From NCBI GenBank assembly GCA_022885665.1, contig JAGQDJ010000178.1, forward strand, positions 44,509 to 108,508: DNA of 64,000 bases, read 5' to 3'. Source of the DNA: Triops longicaudatus. Taxonomy: Eukaryota; Arthropoda; Branchiopoda; Notostraca; Triopsidae. The notes under the pieces were generated by a model. It ran no database searches. It was not told the origin of the DNA and was given only the letters and a program-made list of their open reading frames with translations. Shown here in pieces: positions 1 through 10,757 of this stretch. The translations under genes were made by a program, and so were the position numbers. The first letter of the stretch is position 1. Each line of letters begins with the position of its first letter.

Positions 1-1136
1 GCAGAGCTTTGTTCCAATGATTTCGGCAATTTTCGAGTTGCGTGGGTAAGCTGCTGCACAAGTGAGTCATGGTTATCATTTTACCAATCGAAAGCAGCAA
101 ATTACATATAACTGTGAGCATTATGTATACATTGGTGAAGAAATTGTTGGTAGTTGAAGTTAACTTTAAATTTATCAGCAAGATGTAGCTACACGAGCAA
201 ATAGAGACAAAGTTGATGAAGTAGCTAACGAACAGAAAACAGCCAAAAAGTGATTGAGCTTTTTGGACAAGGTTATCCAATTCTTCAAAATTCCTCCACA
301 GCTTATAGATGGCGTCTTTGTACGAGCATATTTCCGGGCTTGTTGGCGCACGACGCTGCTGATTCTTGTCGAAGTGATTACGCCCTGAGAGTACGAAATT
401 ATTTATCAGCGTTTCAGAGTGGTTCTCAGAGAGTTTCTGTAGCAAGTTTAAGCCTTTTTCATCAGAAATGGCACGCAAATCAACAGAAAAGGATGTTTGA
501 AATTTTGAGGAGCAGCAAAGCCAGGTGATGGTACACGAACGATGACACGAGGTCTCCAAATGAAACTAGCAGCATCCCGTAGAAAGTAACTATACCCTCC
601 ATGACTATATAAAACCAGTAGTATGGATTGTTGGAAAACAGGGTGGCTAGCATAAACGGAAAGCTGCTTATGTACAATTTGTGGGCGTACACATAAGCGG
701 CAGTGTTAAGGAGACAGTGAAACATTGCCAAACCGCAAATTAGGACGTAATGCTTGGTCCGAATTTCTTTGTTGAAGCCTCGGGCGACCAACGGCTCTTC
801 TAGGTATCGCCATCTTGTGAGAAATTCAAACAGCGAACGGCGCTTCCAAGTGAAGAGAATTAGGGTTGTAAGGGCCACGGGGTGAATTAGGTGTTTCGTG
901 ACGGTCAAAATCACGTCTTGAATACTTTTACCGGCTTGGATTTTGTGAATTATGAAAAAAATGCCGATACAATACGCGATACACAGAAGTGATCCTACAA
1001 GGAAGATCATAGTATAACGCAGATAACGGCGACTCCGGTCGGGTTCTAAGGTAACTACACCCCCTGTCGCTGAAATAAGGAAAGAAATAGGGAAGAGGTG
1101 CTTCTTCAGTAGAATAGTGTACGTTTTATCAGACAT
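1..1136 (-). pseudogene. Gustatory-receptor-like gene, frameshifted and cut by the window edge
   Basis: This is an intronless seven-transmembrane chemoreceptor of the arthropod gustatory receptor family (7tm_7), expected in the dendrite membrane of taste neurons. The ATG is at 1136-1134. The first 210 codons, down to about position 507, encode several hydrophobic helices and the segment SFVYHHLALLLLK, matching SYVYRHLAFSFLK in the intact paralogue at 7549-8847. The frame then reaches TGA at 482-480. If one A of the minus-strand AAAA run (plus TTTT, 503-506) is discounted, reading continues with KFQTSFSVDL and stays open to position 1, including AQSLFGCFLFVSYF and SLPTQLENC, which align with QSLFGTILFVSYF and SLPQQLTAS in the paralogue. 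The frameshift is therefore a single-base difference in a homopolymer, either a real disabling mutation or a consensus error. The end of the gene, with the expected TYhhhhhQ motif, lies outside the window. Confidence 0.8.
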
Positions 1137-1650
1137 TGCTGCACAATGCACGAGAGATACGTCTTAGCTGAGATCTGTATGACGACTGAATGAACTTTCT
1201 CTCTATGTGTGTGTAAAGCTGTTGTTGAATTCTATGGTGATTATGTGAATACAAAGGCATAACACTTTATTAAAGATTCTTGTGCTACTCGTTAACTACG
1301 AATATCGAACGCGTCATAATGGAGCCAAACAAGAGGAGATGTTATCTTTCTTGATGGACTCGTTGTTTAATAATTCGACGAATACTGATTCACTTTTTGA
1401 TAAAGCAGCTAAAGCAAGAATTAAATATACTGAAAGCTTGTAATGCCATCAGTAGGGCTTTGAGGTCCCCAGCTCAGGTGCAAGGTCCCCTAAATCGGAA
1501 GGTGACGTGCGACACCGAAACAAAGAAGTTCGAAGAAGTTTATTTAAGTTTCGCACATAGTAAGAATACACAGATACGTTATGAAACAGACAAACACAGA
1601 AAAACATACGCAAATATTGTTATACACAGAGAACGAATAAGATAAGTCTT
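1137..1650. other. Intergenic: upstream of receptor 1, downstream of ROGDI
   Basis: No coding signal recognised. It must hold the promoter of the minus-strand receptor gene and the 3' UTR of ROGDI. The ORF at 1397-1645 shows no family features. Confidence 0.5.
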
Positions 1651-3189
1651 TTAGGAGGAATCTTGCAGTTCCGGGTATTGATCGAACACCATAACCTGAA
1701 AGCAGAGAAGAAAACATTTCTCAACACAGTAAAGCCAGGTTTACAAGGAGGTCTTCAGTTATGAGCTGAGTGGCTCCGATTCTTACTTTATCTTTAATTT
1801 GCTGGACTTTATGCAAAGCGACGGTTAAGAGAACAAGGACATCGTTAAGCCAGGTCACGTGGGCTTCGCACTGCAAGGTGTCGAACTTGACTGCGGCGCC
1901 TGCTTGCGTCAGATGGTACACAGCGAAGACTAATTTCGGTCCTTGCAGGTAAAAACTCACGGCTACGTCGCCCGGCAAGGCTGGCGCAAGCGATCGCTAA
2001 AGCATTTCGAGGATTAGCTTCGTTTGAATTCAAGAAATTTGAATCTAAGTACTAATACAAGTTTGATTTGTTAAGGACGATTGGCGTCAATATATATGTT
2101 TAAAAGTTTCAAAACAAAAATAAAGAAAGAACGTCAGTTAGCATATTTTCGAAATTTAACGCTGGTTCTCACTAGCAGAGACAAAGATAACATCAGGACT
2201 AAAGAAAATCCTTCTGACCATGTTCTTGCTATTCATTAGCTCGTCGATGGTTCGTTTCTTGGGCACCAGCAAATGGCCCCGGGCTTTGACCAAAGTATTC
2301 CATAAATAGTCCATCAAACTCACGACTTCTTCAACGGAATGGAAAGGACGGTTTTGCTTGTACGGATTCTGCTGCAAGGAAGTGACGCAAAGCTGGAGTT
2401 GGTGGCAAGAATCCTGGATTTGTTGCAGCTTCCAAGGTTGGTCGCCTGATACGCTCGTGTGGTAGACGACGTTAGGATGTTTGTGTAACTTCAAGGTTAA
2501 ATCCTGTCCAAAAAATAAATAAATAATTAAAAACAATAAGTAAGAAAAATAAAATAAGAAAACTGATTAAAAAGACAAACAGAGAAGAATCAAATAAAAG
2601 TAAATGCTGACTGCGTTGGTAATACTGTCTCCAGTGATGGTAAGTACGCATTTAAGTTGGTCTTGGGCCGTTTGGGCAGCTGTGGCCATGACATATTTTT
2701 CTTGCCGAGGTTGCTCGTCTACGTAACCCAAAGGAAGTGGAAATCTTCGACCAGCAGCCTAAGTAAAGACGTGACAAATTATAAACCAAGTATCGGGGAA
2801 TTTGGACAGTGAGTAACAATAATGTTTTCATAGAATTTATTAGTTATTTTTATATAATTACTTTTTTACCTCAATGATTTGCTCCAGCTGCTCCAAAACT
2901 TTGTGGACTTCGCTGCTCAGAAGCCAATTGAATTCTTTTCTCTGTGAAAGATAAAAAGGTTCATTACAATATTTTTTCCATGTCAGGCTTTTGACAGCTT
3001 AAGACGACTTTTCGAGCTACTTTACATTTGCTAGCTATCTATATACTTTTTGATATCACAGAGAATGCTTCTTCTGTTCAACGGACCCAAAGTGTGGTAG
3101 TTTAGTAAGATTTTTGTTAACTAAAATTTTTTAAAAATAAAACTCACAAGGTTCTCGACTTCTTTGGCGCTTTCGCTGTCCAAATCCAT
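1651..3189 (-). CDS. ROGDI: Rogdi atypical leucine-zipper protein (RAVE/V-ATPase regulator)
   Basis: Six exons on the minus strand: 3189-3148, 2941-2870, 2758-2612, 2503-2173, 1980-1787 and 1695-1651. All junctions are GT-AG and in phase, giving 276 residues (human ROGDI 287). Diagnostic stretches are KEFNWLLSSEVHKVLEQLEQ (exon 2), QPWKLQQIQDSCHQL (exon 4; human KQWKLQQIQDARNHV) and WLNDVLVLLTVALHKVQQIKD (exon 5; human WLNDALVYFTVSLQLCQQLKD). Rogdi is the metazoan Rav2-like partner of DMXL1/2 and WDR7, which promote V-ATPase assembly; loss in humans causes Kohlschutter-Tonz syndrome. The last exon (14 codons, VMVFDQYPELQ then two Asp/Ser-type residues and TAA) replaces the human C-terminal ISVFSSYWSYRPF and is the least certain part. 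The gene is head-to-head with ALG9. Confidence 0.93.
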
Positions 3190-3506
3190 AGTAGAGGCTT
3201 TGTTTAAGGGAATAATACTGCTTTTAAAGTACACGAGTAAATGTAGAGCGTTGTTTCGTGCTTATAGTTAACTTCGGAATTTGTTTAGGTTTTTTATTGA
3301 TCTTGACCAGCAGTTTGTTTATATTTGCAGCGAGTAAACAAATAACATTGTAATATTTGCTTAGCACCCCAATAGATGGCAGAAGAGAGCACCGTTTTAG
3401 CTAATGGTTCGCGGTTCGCGTTCCTTACACGCAATCGCAAAACAAAATACAAGCAGTCACACAAACTACAAAACAAATCATTCATGCTGATGTACATAAA
3501 ATAAAA
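3190..3506. promoter_or_regulatory. Divergent ROGDI/ALG9 promoter region
   Basis: 317 bp separate the ATG of ROGDI (3189, minus) from the ATG of ALG9 (3507, plus), so both promoters must lie here. No TATA box is obvious. A CTCF-like sequence, CCAATAGATGGCAG (3369-3382), sits near the middle. The bidirectional-promoter reading is inference from gene geometry. Confidence 0.6.
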
Positions 3507-6500
3507 ATGGCTAGAAAAGAACGGCAGAACCGCAAGTAAATTTTAAAAAACTTTCTTTGGTCTCGCTTCATAAATTTGAAATAGGAATACTGGAGGGCAA
3601 CAACCCGAACTCGCCAACCAAATTCTTGCGCCTGAAAATCTTAAAACAGACGAAATCACTGATTCTTGGTGTCCTTCAACTTACACTGCCTTCAAGGCCT
3701 TTGCTTCTGCTCGTCTTTGTGCCGCTGTTTGGTCCAATATCTCCGACTGCGATGAAACCTACAATTATTGGGAGCCGGTAACGGAATATTTCCCCTTTTT
3801 CTTATACTCGTGTAATTTTTTCTTCATAAATTTAAGTTTTTCGTTATTAAACTTCTTTTTTTTATCATTCCTTTTTTTATTTGGCCGTGATAACTAGCGT
3901 CTTACGCCTATTGCTGGAACACCGGTTAATCAGAAATAATTTTGCTTTACTAGATTAGTGTTTTCATCTGAAAAGTAATGCTTTTTCATCGTGTCCAACA
4001 AGTGATTCATTCATCTTATATTTTGTAATATGTATTTTATTTTATTGAATATCCACTGGATGCATTTTGGCTGATTTTTTATAATTTTATATTTTATTTT
4101 TTCCCCCTTTCTTTGTTTTCCAGGTCCATTATTTGTTGTATGGAAAAGGTTTCCAAACATGGGAGTACGCGCCACAATACGCGTTACGCTCGTATGCGTA
4201 CCTACTACTTCACACTCTTCCGGCGTGGGTCTACGGTCTGATTCAGAGCAATCGCATTCTAGTCTTCTACTTTATTCGTTGCCTCCTGGCTTTAACGTGT
4301 GCTCTGTGTGAAGCATACTTTTACCGGTGATTTTCTAAATTTATTTTCCTTTTTTTAATTTCTATTATTTTTACTTCTATTTTAAAAAATCCACTATTTT
4401 TACAGTTTCTATTTTTTTAATAAATCTCTGTATTTAAAGCGTTCCGCGTTACTTATAATGTTAAATTGATTTAGAGGCGTCTGCAAACAATTTGGCGCGC
4501 ACGTAGCTCGCCTGTGGTTAACATTCCAATTGTTTGCGGCCGGTACTTTCTTAGCATCGGCTGCGTTCTTGCCGTCTTCGTTTTCGATGTAACATTCAAA
4601 TAGGCACTTAATTAAGTTTAAATTAAAAAACTTAAAATAAAACACAGATTGTTGCAGGTACATGTGCTTATTGGCCATGGGGGCGTGGTTTACCCAGGAG
4701 TCGCGCCTGGCCATTTTCGTCACTGCTTTGTCGACATTCCTCAGCTGGCCTTTTGCGGGCTTGCTAGGGTAAGAAACTGTTGTTTCCTCGGAAAAAACTA
4801 TTGACAAAGGAACGTATTCAAACTATTTAAAAAGACTCTTATAAGAGATTTATAACTATAAAAGTACTATTTATAAAAAGTATATAATTTTTGTGTTCAT
4901 TACGTATTGAAGTGATGGATACTTGTCGCTTCTTCGTTTTTAAAGAATTTTGTAATTTAGATTCCGCAAACTCAAACTAGCTTACACAGCGTAAACTAAA
5001 CTAATACTAAAACAGGGTGCCGATCGCATTGGACCTCTTATTGCGCCGTCGACGATGGAAAACTTTCTTTATATGGTCGGCAATTTCGGCCCTAACGATT
5101 TTGGTAAGCTTCTAACCTAAACGAGAGCATTCCACGGGTTTCTTCTTGATAATAACAATTCTTCTTTCGATATACGAAATGCAGGTACCGATGATAACCA
5201 TTGATTCACATTACTACGGTCGTTGGGTGCTCGCGCCTCTGCAGATCGTGCTTTATAACGTATTTTCCAATCACGGCCCGGATTTGTATGGCACGGAACC
5301 GTGGACGTTCTATTTCTTGAACGGATTTCTCAATTTTAACCTCGTTTTCGTGCTGGCATTAGCAGCCCTGCCTCTAACGGTGAAAAAATATATAAATTCT
5401 CGAACTGTGAAAACATAAACAGATAAAATTTAATATTTTTTCGTATTTTATTATTTTTTATGTACATGTTTTTCAGATATTAAGTCGTTTATGGTCCAAG
5501 CGTTGCACAACCGTTTCTATCCCGAAGTGGTTAACGCTACTGCCGTTAGGACTCTGGATAGCCGTCTTTTTCACGCAGCCTCATAAGGTAATGAATACAA
5601 GTTGGTACAATTTTCAAAACACTTCTTTACTTACATTTGTTTTTGTAAGCTTAAGTTGATGTAGATTTGTGTCAATAATGGCTTCTTTCAAACTTCTGCC
5701 ACGGATCAGGAAGAGCGTTTCTTATTCCCCGCCTACCCGCTGTTTGGCCTCGCAGCTGCAGTCAGCGTCGATGACATTCAGGAACTTTGGGTGCGAGTTT
5801 CGAAACTGGTTTGTCATCGGACTACAAAGGCCAAAGGATTCTCGAGCAGCTGGATTGCTGTGCTTATCATCTTCGTGTCGTCGTTACTTTCTCTGTCGCG
5901 AATTTTCGCCCAGTACAGAGGTGTGGACGTTTTTCCTTACTGTGTTTTCTTTGATTTTTTCCCAGCAAAATTAAAGTATCCACATTATTTTTCGGTTTCG
6001 TGTTAGTTTATATTATTTATATTACTCGTTTTCAACTTTTTATTACTTTCTCAGGGTTCCATGCTCCAGTCGATGTCTTCATGGAAATCAATCGACTTTC
6101 GGTGGAAGATCCGCGCTTCCAGAACCAAGCGTTAAATGTCTGCGTAGGCAAAGAGTGGTATCGGTTTCCTTCCAGCTTTTTCCTTCCTGACAAGTAAAAC
6201 ATACTTTTATTCTGGTAATTTTGAGGTTGTGTTAAGAAATTTTAAATATGCCTGTTCGTAGGTGGAATTTGCTGTTTTTGGAGTCGGAATTTCGAGGCCA
6301 GTTGCCCAAGCCTTTCGCGCCTCTGCCGAACGGAACCTGGATGATTCCTTCAGAAATGAATGATCTCAATCTTGAAGAGCCGTCGCGCTACGTAGGTTCA
6401 CTCGAAATTAAAATTTTCTGGAAAAACGATAACTATCGGCGCTTTTTTTGCTGTATTGGCATTTAGGCTGCCGTGGAGGATTGCCATTTTATAGTAGATT

Positions 6501-6855
6501 TGGAAACCGACCAAGCAACTGAGCGAGAACCGCGGTATAGTTCACTGAAGGCGTGGCAAGTGGTCTATTCGGTAGATTTTCTATCGACTTTGAGGTAAAA
6601 AAAAAAAATGGGGTGATTTTGAAAAATGGATTTGAAAAATGAAAGACTCGGCAGTTCACTAAAAGGCAGAATGCGTAAAACGAGATTCAAGTTTTGTTGT
6701 TTGTCTGTTACAGGTCCCATCGTTTTCTGCGAGCTTTCTACGTGCCGGGTTTGACGGAGTACTATTGCCACTATACTCCGTACCAGTTGCTGTTCAACAC
6801 GAGTAGTCTAAAAGCCCTGAAGAAGAATTCTCCTAAAGCGAAGAAACGGCACTGA
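3507..6855 (+). CDS. ALG9: Alpha-1,2-mannosyltransferase ALG9
   Basis: Thirteen exons: 3507-3535, 3585-3777, 4124-4326, 4475-4588, 4658-4768, 5016-5103, 5185-5379, 5477-5587, 5710-5920, 6055-6193, 6262-6391, 6467-6594 and 6714-6855. The CDS is 1794 nt, 597 residues (human 611), with every junction in phase. ALG9 is an ER multi-pass GT22 enzyme that adds the seventh and ninth mannoses to dolichol-linked oligosaccharide for N-glycosylation. Recognition rests on NISDCDETYNYWEP (the family's acidic luminal loop with catalytic-type Asp/Glu), GKGFQTWEYAPQYALRSYAY, HGPDLYGTEPWTFYFLNGFL, VCVGKEWYRFPSSFFLP and NLEEPSRY, all nearly identical to human. The short charged C-terminus ends KAKKRH. Exon 7 could read through its donor for about 12 codons to a stop, giving a truncated product, but splicing to exon 8 restores the family sequence. 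AATAAATAAA at about 7010 is a plausible poly(A) signal. Confidence 0.95.
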
Positions 6856-7548
6856 CTCACCGGTTTTGGTACACAGCTTCAAGGTACTCGCAATTTCAGT
6901 TCAATTTCTTTCCACTCCTTCACAGCTTTTCCTTGTTCGTTTTAGATGATTTTGGAAGGTTCTGGTAGCATGCGGTACCTGGCTGGTGTGTTTGCGTAAG
7001 ATATGTTGAAAAATAAATAAAAGGAAAAGTGGGATGTATTGGTCTGCTCGGAACGGACTGACTGGCAATTAAAGTCAGCATATAGGGCTTGAGGGAAGAA
7101 TGACCAGCAAGTGGTTTCGGTTTTCATACTTGAGGCTCATATGGGCAAATAACACAGGATACTAGTCAGGCGATATCACGGAACACACTCGATATTTCAG
7201 AGAAACCTTCTGACGGTAATGTAAATGAACATTCAGTCTACTGCACCTTGAAGCGTTTTTTGCGAAATACTGTTTTGTGAATTTTCAGAACAGAACCAAA
7301 TCTTTCAATTTTTTTTTTCGGAACAATATTTTTCAAAGTTTGGGCTTCGACATGTTCGAGATTATTTTTTAAATGAATTTTGAAAGAAAACAGGTTTCAA
7401 TTCGAGGGTAACTTTCTTTTAGTTCTGATCTGACTAGTTTTTGCCAATTTCGGTTCTCGCGAAGTAAAAACGTTCGATGGCGTGGAACAGTAATGATAAA
7501 ATGCATTGTGCTTGCAATGCCTACTTTCACCAGATACGAAATCGTGTT
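6856..7548. other. Intergenic between ALG9 and receptor 2 (tail-to-tail)
   Basis: AT-rich sequence holding the 3' UTRs of two convergent genes. No coding pattern recognised. Confidence 0.5.
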
Positions 7549-8847
7549 TCAGTTACATTGGGTTTGCATTAATACAATCACATATGTGGTGATCAAGCCA
7601 GTCATGGAGAGAAGGGTAGTCTTCGTAATAGGGAACAGCCCGAGGGGTATTGCTGTCCAATTCTTAATGCGCATATGCACCAAAAAGGACCGGAAAAGCA
7701 ATCGCTCCGATGTGGTAAGGTTTTCCCAATCCTGCAACAATGTGTTGCTGATTATTGTATGCGATGCGGTTAGCTGCTGGGGCAAGCTGTTGCACAGGAT
7801 AGTTAAAGCGATCAATTTGCCTATAAAGAGTAGAACGCTGAAAAACAAAATTATAGCAACCAAAGGCTCGCTACTGGAGTCACCGAAGCGGAATATTAGG
7901 AATATCAAGTAGGTAACACTGCAAATTACGAGGAATGACGTGAAATAACTAACGAAGAGTATAGTGCCAAAGAGGGACTGGACCTGCTGCACCATCTGGC
8001 TTAAGCTTTCCACACGCCACCATAACGTTTTAACGGCCTCGGTGTAAGTAACGCACCTTCTGCTCGCTGGGTGTCGTTCGGTTCGTTGAAGCGCAGTTAT
8101 ACAGAGTGGAAGGGGAAAAGTTGTGTTACTCGCAGGATCTGTTGCCATCTGGCGTCGCCTAATTTTGTCGACGTCTGCTACGAAAGCGTTTTGAAATTTG
8201 AGGAATGAGAAGGCGAGATGGCGGTATACGTAAGAAACTACAAGCTCAGCAAAGTGACTAAGCGCAATGCTGTAAAATCTGGCAATGGTTTCTACAGCAA
8301 AAACCACATGGTAGGTGACAGATTTGTCCACACTAAAGTAACTCGTAAGCGATACAATATAGTTTCCCAAGTAAACCGTAGCGTATGCTCCGCCAGCTGT
8401 CAATGATACAATAAAAACGATAGTCAGTACACTCGCGAGCCAGTAACGGTTCTTGGGTGTGTCACATGGAACTTTGTTAGGAGTCAAAGATATTTCTACC
8501 CGTGTCCAGTTTTGTATAATGCACATTACGGAAAGTCGCTTCCTGGTGAACGTAAGGAGAGCTGCAAGGCCCAGCGGCCAGGTGGCGTTGTAGGCTAGCA
8601 TGAAGACGAATTTCTGCGTACTGGCCCAAACTGACGGCACGTACACCAGGGTGTAAACGAAAAAGCTGGTCATGAAGGCTATTTTGAGCCCAATTAAGAG
8701 AATTAACGCGTAACGCACCCGGAACATGAACCTAGGGCTGAACAATGCGTCATCTATGGGTAGCAAACTTCCTGTTCTGGTCAACAGATTGTAAAGTGGA
8801 GCTATGTTTCGTAGGAAGGGGATGGTGTATTTCTGAGCCGGATCCAT
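7549..8847 (-). CDS. Gustatory receptor (7tm_7 chemoreceptor), intact and intronless
   Basis: A single open frame of 432 codons from ATG 8847-8845 to 7549. The frame extends further upstream only from a GTG at 8904, so the ATG (MDPAQKY) is preferred. The protein has about seven hydrophobic segments, for example ALILLIGLKIAFMTSFFVYTL, LFGTILFVSYFTSFLVICS and the C-terminal TTYVIVLM. It ends TYVIVLMQTQCN, the TYhhhhhQ signature that closes arthropod gustatory receptors. Family members are ligand-gated cation channels with inverted topology (cytoplasmic N-terminus) acting in taste or other chemosensory neurons; the ligand cannot be predicted. It is a paralogue of the frameshifted receptor at 1-1136 in the same orientation, with ROGDI and ALG9 between them. 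Lack of introns is notable beside the intron-rich neighbours and could reflect retroposition. Confidence 0.88.
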   Translation of the reverse strand: MDPAQKYTIPFLRNIAPLYNLLTRTGSLLPIDDALFSPRFMFRVRYALILLIGLKIAFMTSFFVYTLVYVPSVWASTQKFVFMLAYNATWPLGLAALLTFTRKRLSVMCIIQNWTRVEISLTPNKVPCDTPKNRYWLASVLTIVFIVSLTAGGAYATVYLGNYIVSLTSYFSVDKSVTYHVVFAVETIARFYSIALSHFAELVVSYVYRHLAFSFLKFQNAFVADVDKIRRRQMATDPASNTTFPLPLCITALQRTERHPASRRCVTYTEAVKTLWWRVESLSQMVQQVQSLFGTILFVSYFTSFLVICSVTYLIFLIFRFGDSSSEPLVAIILFFSVLLFIGKLIALTILCNSLPQQLTASHTIISNTLLQDWENLTTSERLLFRSFLVHMRIKNWTAIPLGLFPITKTTLLSMTGLITTYVIVLMQTQCN

Positions 8848-9731
8848 TGTTCGTGTACTCTCGTCAATTTCCAAGAGAAAACTGTTGTAGCGGGGGTAGC
8901 GCACTTTATTAAATGCTTAAAGTACTGACATCAATAGTTGCGAAAGGTCTTTTAGTATCTTAATTTATTTGACTTTTTTGTAACAGCAGTAATATTTTAA
9001 GAGCAGGCACTCATTAGTGTTAGTTATTTTGTGGCGTTGCCAGGGATGCCGGCCACTTTACGGTGCAAATTTTTTACGAGAAATAATTTACTTGACAGGA
9101 AAATTGTTTTTCGAGGTTCTATGCTATCGCTTTGTTGTACGGCTATTAGTGTTTGTTTATTGTGCGCTATTTAGTTTGTCTGTTTAGCGTTACTTGAAGT
9201 TAAAGTATTGTAATAGTTTAACTTCATAATAGTGTACAGTAATTCTCAATAAAAACGACCTAAACAAACCTGTCCTATGGTAACCACACGCCACCTGTAA
9301 CAAGCTTAGGGCTGCGGGTCAAAAGCGTACCAAGGACCTTGGAGTGTGACACGTTCGCACAGCTGCCGAAAAGATGAACCCGCGGCTCGCAGTCGTTCAA
9401 CAGCAACCACGCCGTTCGCGGCGCCGCGCTTAGATGTCCTCATTCCTTCTGTATTTACAAACAGGGCTTAAAAGGGCAACAAAAGAGCTTGCGTACCCAC
9501 GTCGGGGTTTCGTCCTTAATTATCCCATATGCGTACAACTTATGGAACCAGCTGTGAAGTTTTAAAGTAAGTGTCTTCCGTCTCATCCTTTTCAGTCTTC
9601 TTATCCCCTGACAACGTTGTATTTTACCTATAAACTAACAACAATTCCTTCCGAAATTTGCGGGAAAATTCTAATATTTTAATTTTAGTACAGGTTAAGC
9701 TGATTAAAAAGCCGACTACATGTAAGAATCC
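8848..9731. other. Intergenic, likely two promoters
   Basis: Contains the upstream region of receptor 2 and probably the 5' UTR of the next plus-strand gene. The stretch CCTATGGTAACCACACGCC (9274-9292) recurs in similar form at 36377-36395 in a DUSP intron. No coding signal. Confidence 0.45.
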
Positions 9732-10757
9732 ATGGCTCTGCCTCACTGTTACTGCGATCCTACCCAGCGACGCTGCTGTTGCCCCTCTGCTTCTGCTATG
9801 TCAAACGCCACCCGCTTATCCGGCGAAACGCAGCCCAACCGGCTCAACACGCTCGATGCGGCGCTTTTGGAACTGGGAATGCTGAGCGTGGCCATCTCCG
9901 AGCAGCCCCACAACCGCCGGCTCCGTAGCTACTCGTTCACCACTGCCCACGACTCATCCTCCGTCCTGTCGCACCGCGACACCCTAACGCCACCTACGCT
10001 CAATTTCCACGACCCGCTCACTCTAGATACTGATTCCAAAGATCTAGCCACCGGCAGCTCGTCCGTCACCGTCCAGCCGCCCAACTCGCCCGTGTCGCCC
10101 TCTGCGTGGCTCCACGCACAGAACAAATCGCTTCTCTTCCCTCCAAACCACCCAATTCCTCCCAAGTTTGACGGAGACGAAAGCTCTCTCCACCCTGCGG
10201 CGAGCTCGAGAAACTCGTTCAGAGAGCCTGAACTGGATTTCAGCGACTCGCTCGACCGCGAGAGCCATCTGCAGGTGCTGTCGTCACTGCCGAACTCGTC
10301 ATCCCCACTGGTTATGCGGCCGCGGAGGATGAGGATGAACTCTGGGCCTTGTGGCAGCACCAGTCGCAGCAATAGCAGTAATAGCCACAAGAGCGCGTTA
10401 GTTTGGCCGTATAAGATTCCTCGGCCGAGGTTAAAAAGGGAAATGGAACGTGTAAGGACGCGGAGCGAAACGCTGTTCGAAGTGGATGAGTCGAATCTAG
10501 ACGGCAGTGCGAACGCTTTTGGTGCCATTGGCGCTGCAGCATCGGATAAGGAGAATGTTCTAAGCTTGAACTCGGCCTTTGACGCCATGACAGTTTTACC
10601 GCTAGCAACTGCGTTGGAGACGAAAAGTGCGGCCGAAGCTCACTTTGCACGCTCCAAGTCGTTGGAAGAGCTGACGCTAGCTGGCGCCAACAGTGCGGGA
10701 CTCCATGCAGTGGTGGACTCGGTATCACATAGAATCGAAAACCTGCATGTCGCGTGA
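9732..10757 (+). CDS. Serine-rich orphan protein, 341 aa, single exon
   Basis: Not recognised. An open frame of 342 codons starts at an ATG in good context (tccATGg) and lies in a locally GC-rich segment, which supports coding. The product is predicted to be largely disordered. It has a Cys-rich start (residues 6-20), proline/serine tracts, an SRSNSSNSHKS run, a KEN tripeptide in ASDKENVLSL (a possible APC/C degron, weak on its own), and a C-terminal block ARSKSLEELTL followed by SVSHRIENLHVA. That last block looks like a conserved amphipathic or docking motif rather than random sequence. No membrane segment or signal peptide is visible. A 219-codon antisense frame (10588-9929) is treated as a shadow. 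An upstream 5' exon cannot be excluded. Confidence 0.6.
   Translation: MALPHCYCDPTQRRCCCPSASAMSNATRLSGETQPNRLNTLDAALLELGMLSVAISEQPHNRRLRSYSFTTAHDSSSVLSHRDTLTPPTLNFHDPLTLDTDSKDLATGSSSVTVQPPNSPVSPSAWLHAQNKSLLFPPNHPIPPKFDGDESSLHPAASSRNSFREPELDFSDSLDRESHLQVLSSLPNSSSPLVMRPRRMRMNSGPCGSTSRSNSSNSHKSALVWPYKIPRPRLKREMERVRTRSETLFEVDESNLDGSANAFGAIGAAASDKENVLSLNSAFDAMTVLPLATALETKSAAEAHFARSKSLEELTLAGANSAGLHAVVDSVSHRIENLHVA

Noticed and set aside
5380..5418. Exon 7 of ALG9 ending at TAA 5416-5418
   Set aside because: Splicing at 5380 to 5477 restores the conserved downstream protein, so the read-through end is not the main product.
9929..10588. 219-codon frame antisense to the serine-rich orphan
   Set aside because: Explained by GC-rich coding sequence on the other strand; no family features and no better start or splice context.
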